Below the pieces are notes generated by a model that saw nothing but the letters and a program-made list of their open reading frames with translations, did no database searches and was not told the DNA's origin. The position numbers and the translations under genes are program-made. DNA of 64,000 bases from NCBI RefSeq assembly GCF_003185915.1, contig NZ_QHLZ01000008.1:95721-159720 (forward strand), read 5' to 3'. Below, one piece after another: positions 1 through 8,532 of this stretch. The stretch comes from Arthrobacter psychrochitiniphilus. Lineage in GTDB: Bacteria > Actinomycetota > Actinomycetes > Actinomycetales > Micrococcaceae. Each line of letters starts with the position of its first letter. Position 1 is the stretch's first letter.

Positions 1-1
1 T

Positions 2-454
2 CTGCAGTTAACGCTCAAGCATGCGCATTGGAATGTGGTGGGCAGGGACTTCATCAGCGTCCACGAGATGCTTGACCCCCAGATTGATCTGGTGCGGGCC
101 ATGGTGGATCAGACGGCAGAACGGATTGCCACCTTGGGTGTCTCCCCCAACGGCCTGCCCGGCGCTCTCGTGTCCGCACGGTCCTGGGACGACTACTCGA
201 TTGGGAGGGCGCACACCTCAGCCCACCTTGCCGCACTGGATCTGGTGTACACCGGCTTCCTCAAGAGCCACCGCGAGACTCTGGCGAAGGTGGGCGCCCT
301 GGATCCGATCACCGAGGATATGCTCATCCAGCAGTGCGCACAATTGGAGTTGTTCCAGTGGTTCATGCGCGCACACTTGGAGGACGACGACGGGGACCTC
401 GCCAGTGCCGGGAGCAAGACCGAACGTTCGGCGGCGGCCAAGGCGCCAAAATAG
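2..454 (+). CDS. dps: Dps-family DNA-binding ferritin, 5' end outside the window
   Basis: The reading frame is open from base 2, so the gene begins left of the window. The first visible residues, LKHAHWNVVG followed by FISVHEMLD, are the ferroxidase-helix signature of Dps mini-ferritins (His and Asp ligands shared between subunits). Family members form dodecamers in the cytoplasm that oxidise iron with peroxide and coat DNA in stationary phase. About 150 residues are visible of a usual 160-180, so only a short N-terminal piece is missing. The Ser/Ala/Lys-rich tail (SKTERSAAAKAPK) is typical of actinobacterial Dps and may contact DNA. The stop codon overlaps the GTG proposed as start of the next gene, suggesting coupling. 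Confidence 0.93.
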   Translation: MQLTLKHAHWNVVGRDFISVHEMLDPQIDLVRAMVDQTAERIATLGVSPNGLPGALVSARSWDDYSIGRAHTSAHLAALDLVYTGFLKSHRETLAKVGALDPITEDMLIQQCAQLELFQWFMRAHLEDDDGDLASAGSKTERSAAAKAPK

Positions 455-1314
455 TGCCGATTCAACACACTGCCGCAGGTGCCCGTACCGATTATCCACG
501 CACCGCCATTGTTACGGGCGCCGACTCTGGCATAGGCAAGGCCACGGCCATTGCCTTGGCCGGTGCGGGGCATGATGTTGGGTTTACTTGGCATGACGAC
601 GAGGCCGGAGCCGCCGATACCGCCAGGAGCATTGAAGCCCTGGGTCAGCGTTCTCATGCCGCGTGGTTGGACACGAGGAACTTCGCAAGCTGTGCCCCCG
701 TGATCACGGATCTGGCTACTGCGCTGGGCTCGTTGGGCGTGTTCGTGAACAATGTGGGCATTGGTTTGAACAAGTCCGTCATAGACACTGAACTCCAGGA
801 GTGGCAACGGATTCTGGACACCAACCTCAACGGCGCTTTCTTGTGTATGCAGGCAGCCGCGAAGATACTAGTCGCCGGCGAAAAAGGGGGCCGAATGGTG
901 GTGGTCACAAGCATTCATGGCCATCAGCCACGGTTTGGCTTTGGTGCGTATTGCGCCTCTAAATACGGTCTGGACGGCTTGACCAAGACGCTCGCCTTGG
1001 AACTTTCCGGCCATGGCATCAACGTCAACGCCGTGGCACCGGGTGAGATTGCCACGCACTTGCCTGTGACTGAGAGCCGGCATCCGCATGAGATCCCGCG
1101 CCCGGGAATCCCTTTGGGCTATGGCGGTACAGCCGAGGAGGTGGCTGCCGTCATCACCTTCTTGGCCTCCCCCGCGGCAAGTTACGTCACGGGGGCCAGC
1201 TGGGAGGTAGACGGCGGCATGGCCGAAGTGGGCGCCCAAGCCAGCTCGCACTTGACCAACAACGATTGGCGGGAGGCCACAAGAAGTGGCACCAGCCAAG
1301 CTTCCGAGGAATGA
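454..1314 (+). CDS. SDR-family oxidoreductase (3-oxoacyl-ACP reductase-like)
   Basis: Classical short-chain dehydrogenase. The NAD(P)-binding TGADSGIG is at residues 21-28, NNVG follows near residue 103, and the catalytic YCASK has Tyr166 and Lys170. I place the start at GTG 454, which overlaps the Dps stop (TAGTG). The open frame runs further upstream, but that part is out of frame inside dps and has no SDR similarity. The length of 286 aa is a little above the usual 250 because of a Ser/Thr-rich tail after the WEVDGGM motif. The substrate cannot be read from sequence. Its link to dps suggests co-expression, perhaps under stress (inference). Confidence 0.85.
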   Translation: MPIQHTAAGARTDYPRTAIVTGADSGIGKATAIALAGAGHDVGFTWHDDEAGAADTARSIEALGQRSHAAWLDTRNFASCAPVITDLATALGSLGVFVNNVGIGLNKSVIDTELQEWQRILDTNLNGAFLCMQAAAKILVAGEKGGRMVVVTSIHGHQPRFGFGAYCASKYGLDGLTKTLALELSGHGINVNAVAPGEIATHLPVTESRHPHEIPRPGIPLGYGGTAEEVAAVITFLASPAASYVTGASWEVDGGMAEVGAQASSHLTNNDWREATRSGTSQASEE

Positions 1315-1360
1315 ATCAGAACAGTGTGAATCTAAACAGTGCGAACCGGAACAGGCTGAT

Positions 1361-4096
1361 TCAGGACATGCGCTTCTTGACCTTGGCGGTTGCCGGAGCG
1401 CTCCATGGATCTTCGGGCCAGGGATGTTTGGGATAGCGCCCACGCATCTCGGCCCGGACCTGTGCGTAAGGACCACTCCAGAAAGAGGCTAAATCACCCG
1501 TCACGGCCAGCGGCCTGCGCGCGGGTGAGAGCAGATGGAACAGCACCCGCACCCTGCCGTTGACCAGATGGGGAGTCTCTGCCAGCCCAAAGCATTCCTG
1601 TAGCTTAACGGCCACCACGGGAGGGCCCTCCTCGGATACTGCGGGGTAGTCGATCCGGATCTGGGAACCGCTCGGCACGGCCAGCGATTCAGGGGCCAGC
1701 TCGGCCAGACGCGATGCCTCGGGCCACGGTAAGAGCCTGCGCAGCGGATCTGTCAGTGAAAGCGCGGACAACGCACGTCCCCCGGCAACAGCCTCAAGTT
1801 CCGGCCCGAGCCAGTCCGGCAGGCGGGCCAGTAGCGCCTTATCGCCAACGTCCGGCCACGGGGATCCCACCACACGGTGCAGCAGCGCCATGCGGCGGCG
1901 CAACATATCCGCGCTGCCCCGCCAGTTCAGCAAGCCTAGGCCCTCCTTGGCCAGCGCTGCCGCCACCGCCTCACGTCCTTGCGCGGCGGTCGCCTTCACG
2001 GGGGTAGAAGCGAGGATGATCGCCCCAAGCCGGCGCTCCCGCCGGGCCGAGACCCTACCGCTGTTAAACGTTGCCACCACGGAGTCCTGGAGCAGATGTG
2101 CTGCCACGATTTCCACGAGCCCCTGATCCAGCGGCGCCGCAGAACGGATGATGGCGCCCGTGCCAGCAGCATCACGGCCCTGCGCACGGGCAACATCAGC
2201 CACAGCCAACCACTCGTGCCCCGTCAGTGCACTGCCCGCAGGCAGGCCGGCCCGGGTGCCGGAGGAAAGCAAATATTGCGCACCGGCGGCGTTGGGGACC
2301 AGCCGCGCCACCTTATCTGGAAAGGCCAGCCCGACGACGAACCCCACCACATCAGCCCGCCCCACCGGTGGAATTGAACCGGTGGAAAGAGGCCCAGCGG
2401 GCATGGAGCCAGGGAGGACTGGATCGGCGGGGATGGAACCAGCAGTACTTGTGCCTGCGGCCGTGTCCTTCTCCGGCTTGCGGGCGTCCTTGTGCACGAG
2501 TTGTTCGAGCCGGCGCACTTCCTGGTTCCAGCGGCGTGCAGCGGGGTCCCCTGATGAACGCAGGCCGGAGCGCATGGTGGAAAGTAGTGCCTGCAGATCG
2601 GCGCCGGGAGCCCTCCCGTCACCGGATACCAGAGCCACAATTTCGGCGGCCGCCGTGGCGCCTACCACGGAGGCTCCGTTGAGTAGCGCACGGGCCAGGC
2701 GGGGATCTGCGGGAATCTCCGCGAGTGTCTTGCCAAGCGCCGTGGCGTGCCCTGTGGTATCAAGGGCACCCAGGCCCGTCAGGGTGTCCACGGCCGTAGC
2801 CATGGACTGAGCGCTGGGGGCATCGGGCAGCCGCAGGCCCACTCCCCCGGGGGCACCCCAGCATGCCAACAGCAGGGCTGCGGCACTGAGATCGGCAACA
2901 GCAATCTCAGGCATGGGGTGGGCCGGTGCCGCGGCAAAAGTCTTTTGGTCGTAGCAGCGCACCACGGTGCCAGGGCCCAGCCGGGCTGCGCGGCCCGCAC
3001 GCTGTTCGGCCGAGGCTCGTGAGGTGGAAACCGTAACGAGCCCCGTCATCCCCCGCACCGCGTCACGGCGGGGCTCGCGTGAGAGACCGGAATCAATCAC
3101 CAGGCGCACCCCCGGTACCGTCAGCGAGGACTCCGCCAAGGAGGTGGAAACAATGATGCGCGGGGCTCCGCCAGGTTCCCGTGCCGAAACGGCACGGTCC
3201 TGCTCCCGGGCCGAGACCTGGCCGTGCAACTCCAGCACCTCGGTTCCGTGAGCGGATGAGCGCAGGCGGGAGGCTATGTGGAAGACTTCCCAGGCGCCGG
3301 GAGCGAACACGAGCGCGTCAATCTCGTGGTTCTCGGCGAGGGCGCGTGCATGGAAGGCGGCGGCAGTGTCAGCAACATGGTCAAGGAAAGCGCGGGTGAT
3401 GCCGCGCTGGTCAAGACGGGGCTGGGCAGGAGGCGCCCATTTAACCTCGAGGGGGAACAGCGCCGAGGGGCAGTCAACCACGGGAGCCGGGGACCCGGCG
3501 TCGTCCGGGCCCAAGAGCCGGGCAAAACGGGCCGCATCCAGCGTGGCTGACATGGCCACAAGGCTCAGATCGCCGCGTAGTTGCCGGACTTCGCCCAGCA
3601 GGCCCAGCAGGAGATCGGTGTCCAGACCGCGCTCGTGGACTTCGTCAAGGACCACAGTGCTGACGCCTTCCAGCCCCGGGTTGTGCAGCAGGCGGCGTAG
3701 CAGGATCCCAGGGGTGAGGAATTCAATGATGGTCTCGGCGCTCACCCGGCTTTCCCCACGCACCGTGTAGCCAACCTTGCTTCCGAGAGCGCTCCCATCC
3801 AGGCTCGCCAAGCGGCGGGCGGCGGAGCGGACGGCTACCCGGCGAGGCTGGGTCACCAGGATCCGCTGTGAAGAACTCGCAGCGAAAACGTTGGCTGCCA
3901 GGGGCGGCACCAGGGTGGTTTTACCCGTGCCCGGAGGTGCCTGAACCACGGCAGAAGCACCCCCGTCTGCGGCGGAGGCGAGGACGGTGGCCAGCTCGGG
4001 CAGTGATTGGGCAAAGACCAGCCCCTGCCCAATCGCAGTAAGGTTGAAGGGCCCCTGCGGGAGATGCCCCACAGCGGGCGTAGACAGGGAACTCAA
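1361..4096 (-). CDS. hrpB: ATP-dependent helicase HrpB
   Basis: A DEAH/RHA-type superfamily 2 helicase of about 911 aa. It has Walker A APPGTGKTT (residues 53-61), the Walker B variant DEVH (151-154) and motif III SATLD, followed by the HrpB-specific C-terminal half, which ends in the conserved HPWPEDPW segment near the C-terminus. HrpB proteins are presumed RNA helicases. Their cellular substrate is poorly defined. The start is TTG at 4096, overlapping the TGA of the upstream monooxygenase gene (TTGA), so translation is probably coupled. An insert rich in Pro, Ala and Gly (GSMPAGPLSTGS-like) around residues 550-580 is a low-complexity linker. Confidence 0.93.
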   Translation of the reverse strand: MSSLSTPAVGHLPQGPFNLTAIGQGLVFAQSLPELATVLASAADGGASAVVQAPPGTGKTTLVPPLAANVFAASSSQRILVTQPRRVAVRSAARRLASLDGSALGSKVGYTVRGESRVSAETIIEFLTPGILLRRLLHNPGLEGVSTVVLDEVHERGLDTDLLLGLLGEVRQLRGDLSLVAMSATLDAARFARLLGPDDAGSPAPVVDCPSALFPLEVKWAPPAQPRLDQRGITRAFLDHVADTAAAFHARALAENHEIDALVFAPGAWEVFHIASRLRSSAHGTEVLELHGQVSAREQDRAVSAREPGGAPRIIVSTSLAESSLTVPGVRLVIDSGLSREPRRDAVRGMTGLVTVSTSRASAEQRAGRAARLGPGTVVRCYDQKTFAAAPAHPMPEIAVADLSAAALLLACWGAPGGVGLRLPDAPSAQSMATAVDTLTGLGALDTTGHATALGKTLAEIPADPRLARALLNGASVVGATAAAEIVALVSGDGRAPGADLQALLSTMRSGLRSSGDPAARRWNQEVRRLEQLVHKDARKPEKDTAAGTSTAGSIPADPVLPGSMPAGPLSTGSIPPVGRADVVGFVVGLAFPDKVARLVPNAAGAQYLLSSGTRAGLPAGSALTGHEWLAVADVARAQGRDAAGTGAIIRSAAPLDQGLVEIVAAHLLQDSVVATFNSGRVSARRERRLGAIILASTPVKATAAQGREAVAAALAKEGLGLLNWRGSADMLRRRMALLHRVVGSPWPDVGDKALLARLPDWLGPELEAVAGGRALSALSLTDPLRRLLPWPEASRLAELAPESLAVPSGSQIRIDYPAVSEEGPPVVAVKLQECFGLAETPHLVNGRVRVLFHLLSPARRPLAVTGDLASFWSGPYAQVRAEMRGRYPKHPWPEDPWSAPATAKVKKRMS

Positions 4097-4416
4097 CTGA
4101 TCTGAAGTTCGCCCATCTCGCCCCAGGAATCCCCCTCAACCTTGCGCGAAACAATCTTTGGGGTAGAGATTAGTGCCGGGCGCATGGTCTCTAGCCCTGC
4201 CTTGAAGTGGTCGCTGTTGACGTGGGCTCCGGCGGCGTCGTCGTCCAGGAACGCCTCAATCAGGATGAACTCATGGGGGTCAGCAACGCTGCGTGTCCAG
4301 TCAAACCAGAGATTGCCCGGTTCGGCGCGGGTTGCCTCTGTGAAGGGGGCCACACGCTCCATGAACGTGGCGGCGGACTCGGGCTTGACTTGAAATTTCA
4401 CAACAATGAAGTACAT
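4093..4416 (-). CDS. Antibiotic-biosynthesis monooxygenase (ABM) domain protein
   Basis: A 107-aa single-domain ABM/quinol monooxygenase of the YgiN/HmoA-like dimeric ferredoxin-like fold. It begins MYFIVVKFQVKPE, has the TRAEPGNLWFDW segment typical of the family, and has HVNSDHFKAG near the end, where the family His lies. The ATG at 4416 fits the fold; an 11-residue upstream extension is open but unlike the family. The substrate is unknown; related proteins act on quinols or heme. It sits directly before hrpB with a 4-base overlap, so the two share a transcript, though no functional link is evident. Confidence 0.85.
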   Translation of the reverse strand: MYFIVVKFQVKPESAATFMERVAPFTEATRAEPGNLWFDWTRSVADPHEFILIEAFLDDDAAGAHVNSDHFKAGLETMRPALISTPKIVSRKVEGDSWGEMGELQIS

Positions 4417-4503
4417 GTTGACAAGTCTAGGCCAGTGCCGGAGCCACACCCTGCCCCTTGCTGGCGTTGTAGCCCCGTTGCGAGCTAGCTGGCTACGTTC
4501 TGT

Positions 4504-5184
4504 TCACCAGCCGCGCTCTCGCCACTGCGGCAAGGAAGACCGTTCGGCACCCAGAGTGGTGCCATCCCTGTGTCCGGGAAGCACCTGTGCGGAGTCAGGA
4601 TAGGGGGCGAAGAGGCGGTCCTTGACGTCGTCAAGCAATTGTGTGAAGCGCACCGGATCCGCTCCCGTATTCCCTACGCCGCCAGGGAACAAGGAATCAC
4701 CGCTAAAGATGATGGGGGCACCGCCCTTCTCGGCCGTCAGGACAAAGGCTATAGAACCCGGTGTATGGCCGCGCAGATGAACTGCTTCCAGGGTGATGCC
4801 GTCCACGGAAAGGATGTCACCATGGTGCAGGGGGCGATCGGTAGAAACCCCGCATTCTGCGGCGATTCCCTCAACATCTTCAAATCCAGCTGCCGTTGGC
4901 ACCCCTGTTTGGGACACGAGCGCCCCCAGCGCCCGGACATGATCCCAGTGCTGGTGCGTGGTGGCGATCATGGCCAGGTGTGGCACTACCCCGCCCGGGG
5001 AATCGTGTGCAGCGTCCGCAATAAGACTATTGATGGCGGGGAGGTCATCCGCGGCGTCAATGAGAATTTGTGCACCCGTTGCCTTTGCCGTAATCAGGTA
5101 GACGTTGTTGGCCATCCCGGACACCACGGTGCGGCGCACTGTGTGGGACGGCAGATCGTAAAGAATAGAGGCAGCTTCAGTCAT
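4504..5184 (-). CDS. MBL-fold metallo-hydrolase (glyoxalase II-like)
   Basis: A 226-aa metallo-beta-lactamase-fold enzyme. The metal motif THQHWDH places His77, His79, Asp81 and His82 as ligands. Further ligands lie in HLRGHTPGSIAF, SGDSLF and the late LPGH, the pattern of glyoxalase II and related thioesterases. The ATG at 5184 (MTEAASILYDLPS) is chosen because the fold begins just after it; an upstream open frame overlaps the remnant gene on the other strand. It is probably a cytoplasmic hydrolase of a thioester or lactone; the substrate is not evident. Its 5' side faces the decayed dehydratase, so the promoter region may have been remodelled. Confidence 0.87.
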   Translation of the reverse strand: MTEAASILYDLPSHTVRRTVVSGMANNVYLITAKATGAQILIDAADDLPAINSLIADAAHDSPGGVVPHLAMIATTHQHWDHVRALGALVSQTGVPTAAGFEDVEGIAAECGVSTDRPLHHGDILSVDGITLEAVHLRGHTPGSIAFVLTAEKGGAPIIFSGDSLFPGGVGNTGADPVRFTQLLDDVKDRLFAPYPDSAQVLPGHRDGTTLGAERSSLPQWRERGW

Positions 5185-5259
5185 GCGCACCAGCTTAGCC
5201 GGGCATCCGCGGTTGCGGTTGCACGCTGGGCCAACTCGACGCCATGCACTCACTGGACC

Positions 5260-5791
5260 TAACCTGTGGTGGAGTCCTACCTGGGGCGGAAACGCGGGCC
5301 TTGCCAATGCCAGTGCTGCAGCAGCCCTGGGCGTGCCATCAACTGTCTTTGTCCCGCTCACTGCTCCGGCAGTGAAGGTGGCCGCGCTGGGCAAGGTGGG
5401 TGCCGCCGTCGTACAGGAAGGCACAGAGTATGTGGACACCTACCAGCGGGCCATGGACTTTGTGGCCGCCAGCGGTGCACTCTATTGCCACGCCTACGAT
5501 CAGCCTGAGATTGCCGCTGGTGCCGGAACCATTGGTTTGGAACTTGAAGAACAGCTCGACGGCGTGGACACTGTCCTTGTTGCCGTGCGCACCGGCGTTA
5601 AAAGTGTTCTGGTCAGTAATGAGCAGATCGCTGCGGCACGCATTTTCCTGTGGGAAGACTACCGCATAGTGCTTGAAAATGGTGCCGCCGCGGCCTACGC
5701 TGCCCTGCAAACCGGAGCCTATGTACCGCGCAGTGACGAACGTGTTGCTGTCATACTGTGCGGTGCAAACACCGATCCTGCAGGGCTGTAG
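5260..5791 (+). pseudogene. Remnant of PLP-dependent serine/threonine dehydratase with 5' and internal deletions
   Basis: From 5285 the frame reads GGNAGLANA, then AAALGVP and VFVPLTAPAVKV, clear fold-type II threonine/serine dehydratase sequence, and it ends normally with ERVAVILCGANTDPAGL. Two parts are missing. The N-terminal third, including the SFKxR segment with the PLP lysine, is absent. In the middle, VLVAV runs straight into RTGVKSVLVS near base 5590, where the family has the Gly-rich GGGGL phosphate loop and roughly 70 more residues. The internal loss keeps the frame open, which hides the damage. No good start codon precedes it. Without lysine and phosphate loop it cannot be an active enzyme. 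Confidence 0.82.
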
Positions 5792-5820
5792 ACCGCGGCG
5801 CAGTGGAACGTGCGCGGCGG

Positions 5821-7326
5821 CTAGTTCCGTTCCGAGTTCAGGTCCGTGGCAATGCCGCCGCCCTCATGACTCTTGCCGTTCTGAGCGTTCTTGCCAACCA
5901 TGCCCTGAATGAGCCCAATGATGTCCAGACCCGTGGAGTCCTTGATCAGCTGGGTGGTTTCTTGGACACCGCTGGAGACATTCTTGCTCAGCTGGCTCGC
6001 GCCGTCGTTGGAAATAACTGTCATGTCCTTGATGGCAGCCATGGGAGCTGCCACCTCGCGGGCCATGGCCGGGAGCACTTCCAGAACCTTACTGAGAATG
6101 GCTGCCTCGTTGAACTTCTCGTAAGCTTCAGCCTGCGCGGCGATGCCGGCGGCCTCTGCCACACCCTTGGCCTCGGTGGACTCGGCCTCAGCCTGTCCCC
6201 TGGATTTGATGACGGCGGCATCTGCGCGTCCGCGAGCCTCGATGACAGCTGCGTCAGCGTTGCCTCGCGCCGTGTTGGCTGCAGCGTCAGCCTCGGCAGC
6301 CACCCTGTCACCCTCAGCGGTCAGTTTACGCTTGGCAAGTTCAACCGTGGCCTCAATTTCAGCGGCTTCAGAGGCGCGGCGCCGTTCCTCCAACTTGGCA
6401 TCAGCTTGTTGGATCAGACGGTACTTCTCGGCATCTGCGGGCTTGCGCACCTCAGTGTCCAGCTCCCTCTCGCGCAACTCGGCACGGCGCAGGGCAACCT
6501 GCTGGTCCCGAATGATAACCTGCTCCTGCTGCTCGGCTGCAGCTAGCGGACCGGCGGCGTCGGCTCGTGCCTGGCGGGCATCTGCAACTTCCTTGAGTTC
6601 GGCACGCTTGATGATCAGCTGCTGCTGTGCCAGGGCCACTTGTTCATCAGCAATGGCCTTGGCCTGCTCGGCTTCTTGGAGGAACTGGGCCTCTGCGATC
6701 TTGGCATTCTTCTCGGCCAGGGCCGCCTCGGGGCGGCCCAGATTGCGCAGGTAGCCGGTCTCGTCATCTACCGACTGGATCTGGAAGGTATCAATCTCCA
6801 GGCCCTGGTTGTGCATGGAATGCTCCGCCTCTTCCTTCACGCTCTTGGCGAAGGTGGCACGGTCCTTGATGATGGATTCCACCGTCAAGGTGCCCACAAT
6901 GGAACGCAGCGAACCCGAGAGGGTCTCTTGGGTGTAGTGGTCAATGGCATCCTGCTGATTCAGGAACCGCTGGGCAGCTTTGCGCACGGAATCTGCGTCG
7001 CCACCGACCTTCACCTGGGCCACACCCGTCAGATGCAGCTTGATGCCGTTCTTGGAAATAGCCTCGATCTTCAACGAAACCTGCCGGGAGGCCAAGGACA
7101 ACGGGTAGGCGCGCTGGGTGAAGGGGTTGATGAAGATCCGGCCAAAAACCACACGTTGGCTGTTCGGATCCGGCTGGGCCTTATTATCCTTGGAAGAAAT
7201 AACCAGGGCCTGGTCCGGGCTGGCAATATGCAGGGCCATCCGCGAAATGATGGCTGCAATAATAGCGAGCACCACCAGAACGCCGAGCCCAATGAACAAT
7301 GGAATGAGCGTCAATACTGAGGACAT
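5821..7326 (-). CDS. Flotillin-like SPFH-domain membrane protein
   Basis: A 501-aa protein with one N-terminal membrane segment (residues 7-29, rich in Leu/Ile/Val), an SPFH/band-7 domain (about 40-210), then a long Ala/Glu/Lys/Arg-rich coiled coil (about 215-400) and a C-terminal flotillin segment. Flotillins (FloT/FloA, YuaG) form oligomers in membrane microdomains and scaffold signalling or secretion proteins. The start is ATG 7326 because GAAAGGTGTC just upstream is a good ribosome site; a TTG four codons earlier overlaps that site. Many flotillins are preceded by an NfeD-like gene, but none is visible here. Confidence 0.9.
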   Translation of the reverse strand: MSSVLTLIPLFIGLGVLVVLAIIAAIISRMALHIASPDQALVISSKDNKAQPDPNSQRVVFGRIFINPFTQRAYPLSLASRQVSLKIEAISKNGIKLHLTGVAQVKVGGDADSVRKAAQRFLNQQDAIDHYTQETLSGSLRSIVGTLTVESIIKDRATFAKSVKEEAEHSMHNQGLEIDTFQIQSVDDETGYLRNLGRPEAALAEKNAKIAEAQFLQEAEQAKAIADEQVALAQQQLIIKRAELKEVADARQARADAAGPLAAAEQQEQVIIRDQQVALRRAELRERELDTEVRKPADAEKYRLIQQADAKLEERRRASEAAEIEATVELAKRKLTAEGDRVAAEADAAANTARGNADAAVIEARGRADAAVIKSRGQAEAESTEAKGVAEAAGIAAQAEAYEKFNEAAILSKVLEVLPAMAREVAAPMAAIKDMTVISNDGASQLSKNVSSGVQETTQLIKDSTGLDIIGLIQGMVGKNAQNGKSHEGGGIATDLNSERN

Positions 7327-7444
7327 GACACCTTTCAAATCTCGCGGCGGGCGCTGCTAAGACACTGACGTCCCGCCTGGTTCCTCCAATCCTACGGACA
7401 CCAGAGGATTTCTCCACTTAGTGGAGTAACATGCCCCCGTATTG

Positions 7445-7720
7445 CTATTTCATACCGGCCGCCACGGGCACGTGCTCTACTGCGTTGCGCCGGTGGATGT
7501 TCTTGGCGTTGCGGTTGAAACCCTTGACATCCATGTTGTTAGCCAAGCGGAAATCGGCAAGCGCCTGATCATAGATTTCATTCATTCGCCGGCCCGAGTA
7601 TTCCCCTGTGGTGCCGTCGGTGAAGCTGATGGAAATCATGGTCTGCGCAGGAAAGTGCCTGCTCATCCGTACATATCCGTCGGTGTCTTGTGTGAGCTGA
7701 ATCAAGGAGTTCCGTTCCAT
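7445..7720 (-). CDS. Hypothetical protein, 91 aa
   Basis: A small soluble protein that I do not recognise. The centre (ISISFTDGTTGEYSGRRMNEIYDQAL) looks like real protein rather than noise and has an Arg/Asn-rich C-terminus. No membrane segment or signal peptide. ATG 7720 gives the longest form; an internal ATG at 7666 (MSRHFPAQTM) is also possible, and neither has a convincing ribosome site. It lies between flotillin and yqeY on the same strand. A 158-aa frame on the opposite strand overlaps it fully but has no recognisable content. Confidence 0.45.
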   Translation of the reverse strand: MERNSLIQLTQDTDGYVRMSRHFPAQTMISISFTDGTTGEYSGRRMNEIYDQALADFRLANNMDVKGFNRNAKNIHRRNAVEHVPVAAGMK

Positions 7721-7821
7721 GGGCTGCGAGGGCGTGGCGAGTGTGGTGTTTGTTGCTTTTGTTTCGTTTGTTGCGGGCGCTGTGGGCAGATCCTGCTGGC
7801 TTGCACTACTGCTGGCGCGAA

Positions 7822-8286
7822 CTACTGGAGGCGCGTGCGCACCATATCCGAGATGGCCTTGCCGTCAAAGCGGCCCGCGATTTCGGCCGTAATGGGCTTC
7901 ATGGCCACACCCATTTGACGCATGGACAGCTCGCCCTGTTCAGCTTCAAGACCGCTGATTATCCGGTCCACGATTTCCTGTGCTTCGCCAGCGCTGAGAA
8001 CCTGGGGCAGATAAGCCTCGATGACGCCGGCTTCAGCCAGCTCGGCTGCGGCCCGGTCAGATTCCCCGGCCTCAGTATAAATCTTGGCCGTATCGTGACG
8101 TTTGGCTGCTTCCTTCTGCAACAAGGTGATGACCTGGGCGTCATCAAACTCGATGGGGGTCTTGCCACCCTTTTCACGCGTTTCAATCTCACCCAAAACG
8201 TTCCGGACAGTAGTCAGGGCAATCTTGTTGCCGGCTTTCATGTGCGTGATCACGTCATTCTTGAGTTGCTGCTTCAGCGTGGACAT
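7822..8286 (-). CDS. yqeY: GatB/YqeY domain-containing protein
   Basis: A 154-aa stand-alone YqeY protein. MSTLKQQLKNDV at the start, TVRNVLGEIE, the Glu/Lys-rich middle and EAYLPQ.LS near residue 95 match the tRNA-binding tail domain of GatB amidotransferase. The family is thought to bind tRNA-like ligands; the precise role is unsettled. The start at ATG 8286 has a strong AGGGGAGAG site seven bases upstream. Confidence 0.9.
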   Translation of the reverse strand: MSTLKQQLKNDVITHMKAGNKIALTTVRNVLGEIETREKGGKTPIEFDDAQVITLLQKEAAKRHDTAKIYTEAGESDRAAAELAEAGVIEAYLPQVLSAGEAQEIVDRIISGLEAEQGELSMRQMGVAMKPITAEIAGRFDGKAISDMVRTRLQ

Positions 8287-8532
8287 TCTCTCCCCTAAAT
8301 TTGTCAGGCTGCCGCTATGTGGCCACCGCTATCCATTATTCCACTCTGCGCCGGCCAATGAGTTCCGAACCTAGCCTGAACGCGGAAGTGAGAGCGGGCC
8401 CCAACACCGGGCAAGTCATGGCTGGTAGAGGCCGGGCCTCTTGTACGGTGCCGGGCTGGGGAGCGCCGGGCGGATTCAGGGAATGACGCTGTGTGAGGTG
8501 TTCGCGCCCCTCTCTTGATGAGTGCGCGGCCC

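Noticed and set aside
193..807. 204-codon antisense frame over dps and the SDR gene
   Set aside because: High-GC shadow of two clear genes.
7442..7918. 158-codon + strand frame over the hypothetical and yqeY genes
   Set aside because: Antisense to yqeY, no family content, Cys/Gly-rich shadow.
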